From Angomonas deanei (lineage: Eukaryota; Euglenozoa; Kinetoplastea; Trypanosomatida; Trypanosomatidae): 64,000 nucleotides of DNA. The position numbers and the translations under genes were made by a program. A model generated the notes under the pieces. The model did not search any database and had not been told where the DNA came from. It saw only the letters and a program-made list of their open reading frames with translations. This document shows positions 50,401 through 60,475 of the stretch, piece after piece. The stretch spans positions 1,054,001-1,118,000 of the forward strand of contig LR877145.1 in assembly GCA_903995115.1 (NCBI GenBank), given 5' to 3'. The stretch's first letter is position 1. Every line of letters begins with the position of its first letter.

Positions 50401-53400
50401 CCTACCATCCACACGCGTGGCGGTGTGCGACGAATGTTAATGTCGTTCAGATAGTACAAGGGGTTCTGTCGGAAGAGTTCCTTGTTTTCCTCCGAGGCGA
50501 ACAGATACAACTTGTCCAAATACGACACGCAGCAGTCCACTTGTCCCCTCACGAGGATGCCCTTCAACTTGTAGGTCACGGGGCAGTACTGCAGCAGGGC
50601 ACCGAACTGATGGTCAAACTTCTTGCGTGGCTTCAGCAGTGGGTTTACCGGACGCGGCGGTGGGCGGCGGGTCTCTTCACCCTCCTCCTCGTCGTCCAGG
50701 TCCTCCTCGTCTTCTTCCTCCTCCTCCTGCCCTAATTCCTCATCCACCGCTCCGTCCTCCACCGTGGGGGCGGCGGGGTTGAACGAGTGGTCTATTTCAT
50801 TGATAATGTCGGTGGTGGTTTTGTCGGTGATGTTGATGTGCTGAATCTTGAAGCCCTCTTTTACCGAATTGGGGGGATTTTCTAGCAAGCGCAGAATGTC
50901 AGCAAGCGGGGAGTCTGTATTCTTTTCCGGTGCTTCCTCCGCCTCCTCGTCTTCTTTGCGATCGACGATTACCGCTCGCTTCTCCAGTACCACCACCTGA
51001 TGCGGCAATAGGTCCTCCCTGATCAGAAGATCCAACAAATCAGCGTCCACTCCGTCCAGGGTGGAAACCAGAACCGGGAGATGGACCTTTCGCTCCTCGG
51101 TCAGGGCGTCAATCTTTTCCTGCAGTACATCTTGGGTGAGGGTGCGCTTCTTGGGGGGTGGTCGTCGTGCCTCAGTCTCACTCCTATCGGTGGCCGGAGG
51201 CTCTTCGCCAAAAGTAACGGCGGACTGCTTCTCCTTGTTCTTCTTTTTCTGTTTCGCCTCCTGCTTCCGACGCTTCTCGCCGCGTTCCTGGCGCGCTTTG
51301 CGCTCGTTCAGCTCAAATTCCTCCCGGGAGTGGTACACGGTACTGCGACTGTCGCGAAGTTGGGACCACTCCAGCACAGCGGAATGCAGCTGGGGTAGTG
51401 TGAGGACGGTGAGGTCCATGGTGTCCGCCACGGATTCTAAAAGCTTTTCTGGGTGAGTGGCGGACAGCGTCTCCGGTTCCGCCAGCAGCAGGACTGGCCG
51501 TCTGTCTAGTGGCTTCTGACTAATATAGAGGTGCGGGTTCAACATGAACTGCTGCTTCTTTTTCGCGGAGGCGGTCAAATACAGCCGACCCTCAAAGACG
51601 CAACTGTAGCACATGGCACCCTCCGCTAGGACGGACTGTTCGAGGGCCGTGACGGGGCAGAAGCGCTTCCAGCAGTGGGAGAGCTCTATACCCGCGGCCG
51701 TGGCGGCCTCCTCCAGACGGCTGCCCAACTGCTCCTCTTCGTCCATGGTGGTGGCGGGCTCGACCGGCTCCTCGTCGTTCAGGGGGACTTCTGTCGCGAC
51801 AGGGGTTGGGGTCAACTCGAGTGCGCTGCGGATAAGGGCGACAGAATCCTCCACAGGGGAGAAACACCCAATCGAGAGGGTCCTCCGCTCCGCCTTGGCG
51901 CTATTCTTGAGGGCTCTAAAGCTGGGCAAGTTCATCAGGGCGTCCTCCTCACCGCCGTCTAGCAGGCTGTGACGGCCGAGGCGTATGAGGGCGGACACTT
52001 TGAGGGAGAGTTTCTTCTCCTCCTGTGTTCGCTTAGCGGTCGCCTTGAGCACCTCGTCCTCCTCGCCTTCCTCGACAATGTCCCCTTCCACGTCTAGTGC
52101 CTCTAAAATGCCTTTCGCCTCCTCCGCCTGCACACGGGCCATCTCTAGCTCCTCCGGTGATGTTTCCCCTTCCCCCTGCTGCAAGGCTTCATAGTGTTTG
52201 ATAATCGCGTCGCACTCATTCATCATGCGCGTCTTCTCCGCCTTGTCGTGCTCCTCCGACTTGTTGAACGCCTCGCGGGAGAGGGTTTCTAGCTGTTGCA
52301 GATAGTCTCTCAAGTGATTCTTATACAGTAGTTCATCACACACTAACTCCACAAACGCATTCGGTTGAAAGCAATCGAGCAGTCCGCACTTGGTGTAGAA
52401 GTCGGTGCAGGCGTCACGGTTGGATTCCGTGAAGGCCACACCATCACTAAAGACGTAACCACGGTGGTGCGCCCCCTTTCGTTCCGCTGCCTCCCGTATG
52501 AGGCGAGCTTGAATGTCCAGTGGAATAGGGCTCTCATTCTCCACCAGAAGGTGAATCTGCTGTGCCAAATCGTCGTCGTAGGCGCTCCCAGTCTTGTGGG
52601 AATGCTGGAGAAGTTCTAGAATGAGGGAATGTACATCGAGGTGGACACACCGGAGGGATTGGGCAAGGGACGCCCCGACGCTCGTCTTGCCAACTCCTCG
52701 CTTGCCGTGAAGCATAACGCGCGTTTTGGAGAAGGGCTGAACGTAACTATTGTAAGGTCGCTGCCACGGTAAGAGTCGCTCTGTCATAAACAGCTGCTTC
52801 GGGTCACTGAGGTGAAACGAGGAAACCTCATCCACTTTTGGAACAGAAAAGAAGACCACACCGGAGGTATCCATGCTACTCTCCTTTAGCTTCTTCTCCG
52901 TGTAGGCGACGAGCTGTTCCAGGTACACCGCCGTGTCATCCCTCTTGGCGTACTGCTTGGAGAGGTACTGGCACACTTGGATAAAGCAGCTCATGGTCAT
53001 TTCCCCCTTTTCGTCGACAAATTGACGCCAAATGGGTGCCGCCGCGGCCTCGCTACGTGTAGAAGTAGAGTTGGATACATGTAGGCGGTAGAACCAGGAA
53101 AAGAAGACTTTAAAGTGTTCGTTGGTGATGTGAGACGCCGGTTTGCCCTCCTGCAGCGCTCCCCAGAGGACGTCAAATACTAAAGGGTAGGGGCGGTGTG
53201 GTGTGAGTGCCACAAAAGTGTCCAGACTGCTGGATAGCTTCACCGCACTTTTAATACGCAGAACAGACGACGGTGAGAGCAGCTGAAACGGCTCCTCGTC
53301 ATTGATCATATTCTCAATCACCTCGCTCAAAGTAGTCTTAATCGTGAGATCGTCCAACTCTGCGGCGGTGTCATCTCGCCGTAAGTGATGTTCCACAAAC

Positions 53401-53783
53401 GCATTGACAAAGGCCGCTACGTCGGGTTTGCTATAGGTGTTCTGTTTCGGGTTCTCCTTCTCCCCAATGGCGCTAGAGAGGTAGCTCTGTATATCCGCGG
53501 GGGTCGCGTTGCTGTGGGTTGCCATATAGAGACATTGCACCAGCTGGCTCATTTCATCGAACTGGATCTGAACGTCGTCACCGAAGGGTTTGAACTCCTC
53601 TTCCTCCTCCACCACAGCGGCCGCCTCCTCCGCCTGGGCGACCATCAGCTGCTGGATGGACGGAAGGGACCGCCACAGTCGTTCCTGAATCTCATCCATG
53701 GGCACTTCCACTATAGAACCAGAGGGCTGGGGTCGGCCGATAGAGGCAGCCCGCGAGGAGCTGCGTCCTTTGGCACTTTTCAT
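47486..53783 (-). CDS. giant AK9-like multi-domain adenylate kinase (one frame break)
   Basis: The first frame runs from ATG 53781-53783 for about 1,610 codons. At a CCCCC run (about 48955-48962) coding switches to the frame that reads CAVYEDSVFVDGKDPSVK and ends at 47486, giving a protein of about 2,090 residues. The first kinase-like domain has the P-loop GKRGVGKT (360-367); a second has GPTYSGKKT at about 1,125. Four repeats with the plan CPV-x(n)-Y-x-D/G-K-x-Y-x-F/L (for example YCPVTYKLKGILVRG and CPVVLYDTRDRRGLRG) are the accessory domains of AK9. Acidic and Lys-rich coiled stretches separate them. AK9/CPC1-type proteins maintain nucleotides in cilia; a flagellar role is inferred. Confidence 0.85.
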
Positions 53784-53992
53784 CTAGATTATATGTACAG
53801 AGCGTAATAATAAAAAAAAAGTATGAATAATGGAATCGTAAACTAAAATAAGAGTATACGATGAACTAGGTAAAAAGGAAAAAGTAGAAAAGATGGAAGG
53901 AAGAAAAATAAATTTAACACTCGAACCCTACAACTAGACACGTGAATAAGCGAAGAAGCATTTCCAGAAAGAAAACTAAAAATTACACACGC

Positions 53993-56392
53993 CTAGACGG
54001 CTTCCGCTACCAACTCTGGCGGCTCCGGGATGTCCGCTCCCAGCAACCACTCTCCTCGGCGCACCAATGATTGCAACTCCAACAGGCACGAGGACCCAAA
54101 CAAACTATCCGGAACGACACCAAGCTCCCGCAGTTGACGGGTCAACTCACGCACGTCCAAGTACAGTTGAATGAACATTTTGTCAATGTCTGTTGCTGCT
54201 TCCGCCTGTACTCGTTGCAACGTTCCTGGCGCTATGGCGGTGGTGGGACTTACACCATCTGCCGTCATGTCGGTGGTAGACGGGTCTTTTTGTTTGCGCA
54301 GCTTTTCCCACCTCGCCTCCGTCAATTTCGCCGTGAGCAGCGTTTCCTTTGCGACGGAGAAGAAGTGCTCCAATACGCCTTCCACCAGCTTGTACACCAG
54401 TGGGGAGAGGACAGCGGGGTCCACCGCGCTCGCCTGGCAGTTGGTCACAAACACCCGAATGGGGGCCACGACACTGTTGAGGAACCACGACGGCTGCGTG
54501 GGGAGGGTATTCTTTTTACCCGATAGAGTGGAGCGGATCGTTTTAATGTGCTGTAACGCCGCATCGGTGTTGCGTCGCACCCCGGCGAGGATCATTTGCA
54601 AGGTGTGATCCATAAAATCTTTTTGGAAGGTTTCCGACAGCCACGAAATGAGATGGATCAAAACACTCGTTTCCTCCCCGTTGCCATTGTGAACGCGCAG
54701 AAAGGCGGTGGTGGATTCCCCCACAACCATGTGCACCTGTCTCGAAAAGTCGGTCTGTAAAAAGGTCACAAACTTCTGTAGATCCCCCACAAACTGGAGG
54801 CCCAACGGCACCCCATTGTCGCTATTCTGTCCATCTGCCTTCAGCACCTCCTCGAGACGGTGGCACATCTCCCGCACGACGCGAGAGACGAGGGCGATGC
54901 CAGTTTTGATAAACCGCATAGCACACGCCTGCAAATACACCTCTTGGCTAAACAAGCGGAGCAGTCCACTTTCTAATACGTCAAAAATCGGGAAATTGTA
55001 CTTGGCGGTGTTGCCCGGCTCGTTGGGGGTCAGTTGGGTGTTTTGTAGCGCAGACAGTGCACCCTCCAGCTCCCCCACCCGCAGTGCCACGTAGGCATCG
55101 GTGTTCCACTTGTGGTTCCACAGACCCACATCGGCCGACGTACGCAGCTGCACCAGCTCCTCCAGGGTGTCGCAGCAATTCTCACACAACGCGAGGAGTC
55201 GATAGGCCGCCACGTACTTTTGGTGAAACGTGTCGGCCATCGCGTAATCGTACAAGGTGATAAACTTTTTGGTTAGCATCTCAAATACAGCCGGCCATAG
55301 GATTTGACTGGCTGGGGACTGATCGGGAAAAAAGCGGCGGAGCACTTTTAGGAGGGGAATGACGTCGGTGGACAGGAGATATTCGACTTTTCGCAAAAGA
55401 GCAATGCTGTTTTCGGTGCTTTGCTTAATTTGAGTCACGTCTTTCCAGGAGACAATCTTGTCAAACAGCTGTCGCAGCACCTTTTCACGAAACATGACGC
55501 AGAATTCGGTATTACAGTCTAGTAAAGAATACATTTCCCGAAGTTGAATGAGGGCATCGAGCGATTTGGTGGCGACGGGGTCCTTCTTGTCGCGGCGCTG
55601 GATGTACCACACGGCAATGGCGCTGAACAGCGTGTCCAAACTATACAACACCGCCTCAGTCGCCGCCTTACTCCACGCTCGTAATTCATTGTAATGTTTC
55701 TCCCGGTGGCCTAACTTGGGCAGCGTCACCTCCGCGATCTGCCGTAGCTGCACGGCTAATGTAAGAATGGCTTCCACCTTCTCAAGGGCGGAGAGGATCA
55801 GCGTGATGGACCCGTCCATGTCGGCCGTCGTCACCTCTTCCACAAAGGGGCGAAATTCTAATGCACACGTACAAAACTGATCGTAGTACAGCGTGCCCTG
55901 CAGCAGCTGCTTGTCGAACAACACCTCCAGCTCCTCTTCGCTAGCGTGTTGCACTTTGAGCGAAACGCTTTTCAGTTTATCGTCTATTTTCTTGTGTGCC
56001 GCGTCCACCTTGCGGATACTAGACGTTAAAGGTTGCTCCATTAGCTGTAATTCATCCTGTACTGCGATCAATCGGGTGGAAACCGAGGAGAGTGCGTCTT
56101 GCATCTCGGTTTGAATGCGATTCGTTATTTTACTATTGATATGGGAAGCGAAGAAGTCCAAGTCGCCTCGCAAGGTCGCTAAAGAAACCCCACTTTCATT
56201 CTTCTCTCGAACAAAACTAAGTGGGTCAAAGGAGGTGCTGATCGCCCCCGCTAGTGCCTCCTCTCCCGCCTCGGTCAGCACGCCGAACTCGTGTTCGCTA
56301 AAGCACATTTGTATCAAACGTAGTTCATCGCCGCTAATCGTGGGTACCGTGACCACGTCTGTTTGTAGTTCAGGCTGTTCTACGTCCGCCAT
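53993..56392 (-). CDS. COG2: COG2, conserved oligomeric Golgi complex subunit 2
   Basis: A 799-residue lobe A subunit of the COG tether, which captures retrograde vesicles at the Golgi. The N-terminal signature is clear: MCFSEHEFGVL, FDPLSFVREK, then LATLRGDLDFFASHINSKI and a coiled coil with LIAVQDELQLMEQPL (residues about 28-125), matching the order in human COG2. The remainder is helical-bundle (CATCHR) sequence, with a poorly conserved Lys/Thr-rich insert near residue 700. The start ATG 56390-56392 sits just before a C/T-rich leader. Lobe A partners are not in the window. Confidence 0.9.
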   Translation of the reverse strand: MADVEQPELQTDVVTVPTISGDELRLIQMCFSEHEFGVLTEAGEEALAGAISTSFDPLSFVREKNESGVSLATLRGDLDFFASHINSKITNRIQTEMQDALSSVSTRLIAVQDELQLMEQPLTSSIRKVDAAHKKIDDKLKSVSLKVQHASEEELEVLFDKQLLQGTLYYDQFCTCALEFRPFVEEVTTADMDGSITLILSALEKVEAILTLAVQLRQIAEVTLPKLGHREKHYNELRAWSKAATEAVLYSLDTLFSAIAVWYIQRRDKKDPVATKSLDALIQLREMYSLLDCNTEFCVMFREKVLRQLFDKIVSWKDVTQIKQSTENSIALLRKVEYLLSTDVIPLLKVLRRFFPDQSPASQILWPAVFEMLTKKFITLYDYAMADTFHQKYVAAYRLLALCENCCDTLEELVQLRTSADVGLWNHKWNTDAYVALRVGELEGALSALQNTQLTPNEPGNTAKYNFPIFDVLESGLLRLFSQEVYLQACAMRFIKTGIALVSRVVREMCHRLEEVLKADGQNSDNGVPLGLQFVGDLQKFVTFLQTDFSRQVHMVVGESTTAFLRVHNGNGEETSVLIHLISWLSETFQKDFMDHTLQMILAGVRRNTDAALQHIKTIRSTLSGKKNTLPTQPSWFLNSVVAPIRVFVTNCQASAVDPAVLSPLVYKLVEGVLEHFFSVAKETLLTAKLTEARWEKLRKQKDPSTTDMTADGVSPTTAIAPGTLQRVQAEAATDIDKMFIQLYLDVRELTRQLRELGVVPDSLFGSSCLLELQSLVRRGEWLLGADIPEPPELVAEAV

Positions 56393-56599
56393 ATGTATAA
56401 TATTGTTCTATTTCGGGGTAGGTAAACAATTCCTAAGAAAAAAAAAAAAAAGTAAAGGCGAAGAGTGAAGGGGTTTTCTTCGGCGAGACACAAGAAAAAA
56501 AATCTACAATAAAAAACATTGAAGGAGTCCAGGTACTTTTTTTTTTTTTTCCTTACTTACTATACTGTGTTATGATAATAATGTGGGTAGATGAAGTCG

Positions 56600-57583
56600 C
56601 TACTCGGAAGCCTCCTTCTGCGCGGCCTGTTTGATCAGCTCCATGTGACGTCGCTGCGCCTCGCCAGACGCCACATCCTTCTCGAACTGAAGGCGCGCAT
56701 TGTTATTGTTCTCCTCCCTAAGCCACGTGAGATTGCCTCGCGTGTTTTCCTCATTGCGTGGTGTATACACGGCATTGCCGAACTGCCAGTCTAGGTGGTG
56801 CATCCGCTCCCACTCACGGACGACGGCGTCCCTGTTGTCGGTGGGGAGCGCGTGGGAGAAGCCCAGCACCGGCTGCAGCGGGTGATCCCGCATGACCGCC
56901 TTGGCGGCTTCCGTGACGGTCAACTCCGGGGGGGGTCTGGCCACCGTCACGTGTGTGAGCACAAAGTCAATCAAGTTGGCCACACTACGAATCTCCTTTC
57001 TATCCTCCGACGTGGGAGACAGACGGAACACGCCCTCCACCACTTGCTCAATCACTCGCTCCCTAAGTGTGTCTTCCTCAAAGACAAAGTTTTCAATCAC
57101 CCGTCGCTCCGGCAGTTCGGTGAGGGGCTTCCCCTCAAAGTCTAGACGGCGCAGCTCATACCCATCCCGCTGTGTTTCTTGGAAAATCACTTCCGTCAGC
57201 TTGTCTACCAAATAGGTGCGGATGTCCTCGTCGTTCATATCCAGCACGACCCGGGAGAACTCCTCATCCCAGGCGGGGGGTCGAATGTTCTGCGGTGTGG
57301 GCGGCACGTAGTCGGCGGGAGGGACGTTGGCCAGCCACGGGTACTGGGTGTGCCACCACTTCCATGCGAAGGACGAGGTACCCTTGGTGAGAGCGATGCT
57401 CTCCGGGTTGAACCGGTTCGGGAAGGGCGCACGGCGGTGGGAGTGGGACTGGTCCCACTTGGTGATACCCTGCGCCTCCCGCTGCCACCGGTTCAGTTCA
57501 CGGTAGTGGTGCATGTGCGGGCGGGAGCGCCGTAGGATATTCTTGTGCTGCGACTTTAGTACGACACGTGTGTTATTCAGCAT
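56600..57583 (-). CDS. probable mitochondrial protein, unknown function
   Basis: A 327-residue soluble protein. The first 25 residues are basic and lack acidic residues (MLNNTRVVLKSQHKNILRRS), as in a mitochondrial presequence, and are followed by a Trp/His/Arg-rich block (HMHHYRELNRWQREAQG, FAWKWWHTQYPW). Such composition is common in kinetoplastid mitoribosomal and respiratory-complex subunits. The middle (about 110-215) is helical and acidic; the end is a charged helix. No motif is recognised. The ATG at 57581-57583 follows a C/T tract. A mitoribosome or RNA-processing subunit is the leading guess. Confidence 0.78.
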   Translation of the reverse strand: MLNNTRVVLKSQHKNILRRSRPHMHHYRELNRWQREAQGITKWDQSHSHRRAPFPNRFNPESIALTKGTSSFAWKWWHTQYPWLANVPPADYVPPTPQNIRPPAWDEEFSRVVLDMNDEDIRTYLVDKLTEVIFQETQRDGYELRRLDFEGKPLTELPERRVIENFVFEEDTLRERVIEQVVEGVFRLSPTSEDRKEIRSVANLIDFVLTHVTVARPPPELTVTEAAKAVMRDHPLQPVLGFSHALPTDNRDAVVREWERMHHLDWQFGNAVYTPRNEENTRGNLTWLREENNNNARLQFEKDVASGEAQRRHMELIKQAAQKEASE

Positions 57584-58081
57584 GGCTATCCTCTAATACT
57601 AATCAAGTAACAGTCGTTACGATTGGACCTAAGCTGCTGAAAAGGAGTGGAGAATAAGGAAAAAGAACGTTTGATTTTTCACGAGGCAGTATTGTTTTCT
57701 AAAAAAAAAAAAAGTAACTGTGATAAAGCAGACAACATAACCATAGTCTTTTTTGTGTTTTTTTTAATATTCATTATTGTTAATTGTTTTTTTTATATAT
57801 ATATAAAAGAACGAGAGAAAAAAAAAGGCATTTGGTAGGGGCTACCATAGGGGACAGCTTAGGGAACCAGAAAAAAAAAAAAAAATGTGTAAAGAAACGA
57901 ATAGTCTAAACCAAAGAGTGAGAGTCTCCATAGAGAGAACTACCCATTCTTGCTTTTTTCCAATCAGCTCGTTCACACTCTGTTATCGGACAGAGTTTTT
58001 TTTTTTTCTCTTCTTTTCTTTTTTTGATCGTGTATATTACAAACGTACACAGGTATACCTAAATTGTATTCCTTTCATTGT
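57584..58081. other. AT-rich spacer
   Basis: Several A and T runs (about 57700, 57745, 57869 and 57995) and a TATATA stretch near 57795. Short frames are low-complexity and rejected. Nothing else seen. Confidence 0.5.
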
Positions 58082-60088
58082 TTACTGGGGGATCACATCC
58101 GGATTGAACTCCGCCAAGTAGTCAAACAAGGTCTGTACCTTGTCTTTTTTATCAAAGTTCTTCTTGGCCCACCGTTTCAGTACACCGTTGGTGATAATCT
58201 TCGACTGCATCAGTTCATCAATAAAGTCGGGCATCACATCCTTGAAGATGGTCTTCGCCCTGGAGCTGCCAATGGCATCGAGCAGATCCTCCTCCTTCAC
58301 CTCATTGGGGCGGTTCTTGGTCCACGCGGTGAGGAACTCGCCCCAGGCGTCGAGGAATCCTTCCTCCCACTCCCCTTCATCCCCCTCTAACGGGACGAGA
58401 AGTGCCTCGAGGTAGTTGGCCGTGCGGATAATCACCTGACGCGTCGCCTGGGCGAGAGTCAGGCAGCGGGTCTTGCTCACCAGCGCGGCGAAGCGGATGT
58501 AGGCGTGGGGGTAGTCCTCCCGCAGATTGCAGGTGATGGCCTCCGCCAGGCACCAGGAGTAGCCACGGGAGATGTGCGACTCGTCCCATATTTTCGTGTT
58601 GAAAATGCACTTGGTCAGGGTGGCACGTAGTTTTTCGTCGGAGACTTTCACGATCTTCTTGGCAATAATGTACACCGTCGCCATGCACGCGGTGACGAGG
58701 TCGTCGTCGGGGAAGCACTGCGTGATGGTCGCTTTGAGGGAATCGTCACCATCGGTGTACGCCTGTGCGGCACGGATAATCGCGTCCTCGATCGCCGGCG
58801 TGATCGACTTGGGGGGCTGTGCCAAATTAAAGCTCTTCAACTCCTCGTCCGACAGCTCCCCGAGGAGCTCCTCGTTCACTTCGGTGTTGATGGTACGCGG
58901 TTCGATGAAGCGGCCACGTGCGCCGTCTAGCTGCTGCAGACTGTTGGAGCTCTGCATGTTGCGCTGCATGTTATTATTGTTATGGTTATAATTGTTGTTG
59001 TTGTTATTGTTACGGTTGTGGTGGGGTTCCGTGTTGGCGCTGGACGACGCGAGGGGGGCGGTGTTCTTCTCCTTCCACCCTTCCTTCCGCCAATCGATCA
59101 TATTCTGTAGGAGATAGTGAATACGCTTGGATACCTTTTCATCCGCCGCGTACTTCTCAATCTCACTCCACACTCTTTGTTTGTCGTCCGACTTGCACAA
59201 CTCCTCGTAGCGCTTGCCTACCACGTTGAGGAGAGAGATCACCAGCTCGAGGTCAATGTCGGTGACTGGGCGGCACGCGGCGTTGCCATTGGTCGGGATA
59301 CCAACAGACCCGCAGCAGATAAGGGTAATGACCGACGTGCTGACCAGATCGTTCAAGTACAGCTCCCCGACAAACTTGATGTTGGACATGTTTTGTTTAC
59401 GGAGTCGTTCCGCCGCATCGCTGTCCTCTGGGACACTCTGCTGCATGAATTGACTGTAAAACTCTTGGCACTTGGCGATAATCGCAAACCGGACGGAATC
59501 GGCGTTCACCACCTTGAGGCGCATGCGCTCATCCGTCCCCGTCCGCTTCGCCTCCTCGTCACAGATGGCCACCTTCTTGGCCAGCTCGCCGTTCGGTTCC
59601 TTCAAACTCTGCGCGTACAACTCTTTTTCGTAGTTGGACAGGGAGACACACCATCTGGCGTAGAGCGGCGAGAAGACGGGTTCGGCGACCGCCTTGGAAA
59701 AGATAATGTGCACCGCCCCTCGCACAACGACCGAGTCGTAAATGAGATGATAACCGTTGGCGCGATCGTACTCACACATTTCAGCCACCATCGTATCAAA
59801 GTTTTGTTCCGTCAACTTGTTCAAACTGGACTGGATGGCACGGAGGTTCTTTTCCGCGTCATTGAGCTCCTCCGGCTTGCGGATTCGAAACCCGTTTTCG
59901 GATTTCTTCAGCTTGGGTACCATCGCTTTCCTCTGCTTCTCCAGCTTGTGCTGGTGGATGACTTGCTTGAGAGAAAAGCCTTCGTAGGGGATGTCGGTCC
60001 AGGTATCGCGAAAGGCGAGGATATCCGCCACCGTCATTTGGTTTTTGGGTTTCTCCTCCTTGACCTGTGGCTTATGGTTGAACAACAT
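58082..60088 (-). CDS. eIF4G-family translation initiation factor (EIF4G3/4-like)
   Basis: A 668-residue scaffold protein. The N-terminal about 65 residues include YEGFSLKQ, an imperfect YxxxxL-type eIF4E-binding motif. The MIF4G HEAT domain (about 85-350) is recognisable from NKLTEQNFDTMVAEMCEYDR, VVVRGAVHIIFSKAVAEP and MSNIKFVGELYLNDL. An Asn/His tract (HHNRNNNNNNNYNHNNNNMQ) follows, then a second helical domain from about 450 (DAIIRAAQAYTDGDDSLKATI), as in trypanosomatid EIF4Gs, which are short and have MIF4G near the N-terminus. Which of the five EIF4G paralogues it is cannot be settled here. ATG at 60086-60088. Confidence 0.85.
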   Translation of the reverse strand: MLFNHKPQVKEEKPKNQMTVADILAFRDTWTDIPYEGFSLKQVIHQHKLEKQRKAMVPKLKKSENGFRIRKPEELNDAEKNLRAIQSSLNKLTEQNFDTMVAEMCEYDRANGYHLIYDSVVVRGAVHIIFSKAVAEPVFSPLYARWCVSLSNYEKELYAQSLKEPNGELAKKVAICDEEAKRTGTDERMRLKVVNADSVRFAIIAKCQEFYSQFMQQSVPEDSDAAERLRKQNMSNIKFVGELYLNDLVSTSVITLICCGSVGIPTNGNAACRPVTDIDLELVISLLNVVGKRYEELCKSDDKQRVWSEIEKYAADEKVSKRIHYLLQNMIDWRKEGWKEKNTAPLASSSANTEPHHNRNNNNNNNYNHNNNNMQRNMQSSNSLQQLDGARGRFIEPRTINTEVNEELLGELSDEELKSFNLAQPPKSITPAIEDAIIRAAQAYTDGDDSLKATITQCFPDDDLVTACMATVYIIAKKIVKVSDEKLRATLTKCIFNTKIWDESHISRGYSWCLAEAITCNLREDYPHAYIRFAALVSKTRCLTLAQATRQVIIRTANYLEALLVPLEGDEGEWEEGFLDAWGEFLTAWTKNRPNEVKEEDLLDAIGSSRAKTIFKDVMPDFIDELMQSKIITNGVLKRWAKKNFDKKDKVQTLFDYLAEFNPDVIPQ

Positions 60089-60475
60089 GATGATTTTTGT
60101 ATGGACTAGGATAGTAATGATCCACTATTATTACTAATGCTCTGACGAATGTTCGTATTCGTTTTTTTTTTTTTTTGACCTAATTGATAAAGTAATCTTT
60201 ATTCTATTAGGCAAGCGGTGTTGTGGTGTGGAGAGTTTTAAAAAAACGTCCCTCACAAAGTTAACTACTTTTTAGATGAAAGAAAATAAAGAAAAACAAA
60301 AAAAAAAAAATGTATGCCACGGGCTATTAGGATTTGTGTGCTCCTAAAAAACGAAAGTGAGACAACTGCAATACAAAACACGGATTCGTTCGTTAAACAG
60401 TTCAACCCACCAAATAAAACAACAGAGGGTAAACACACACACAGATGAGTGTGAGCAAAGTGGTTTCGTGTGTCA
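60089..60475. other. AT-rich spacer
   Basis: T run at about 60162-60176 and an A run at about 60297-60310. It is the 3' flank of the first TBC gene and holds the splice acceptor of the eIF4G gene. No gene seen. Confidence 0.5.

Noticed and set aside
3737-53783. Programmed ribosomal frameshifting at the broken genes
   Set aside because: No shared slippery heptamer or downstream pseudoknot, both shift directions occur, and nine genes with different functions are affected.
53921-53935. CTCGAACCC, resembling a tRNA B box on the minus strand
   Set aside because: No pairing T stem, no A box, spacer otherwise AT-rich.
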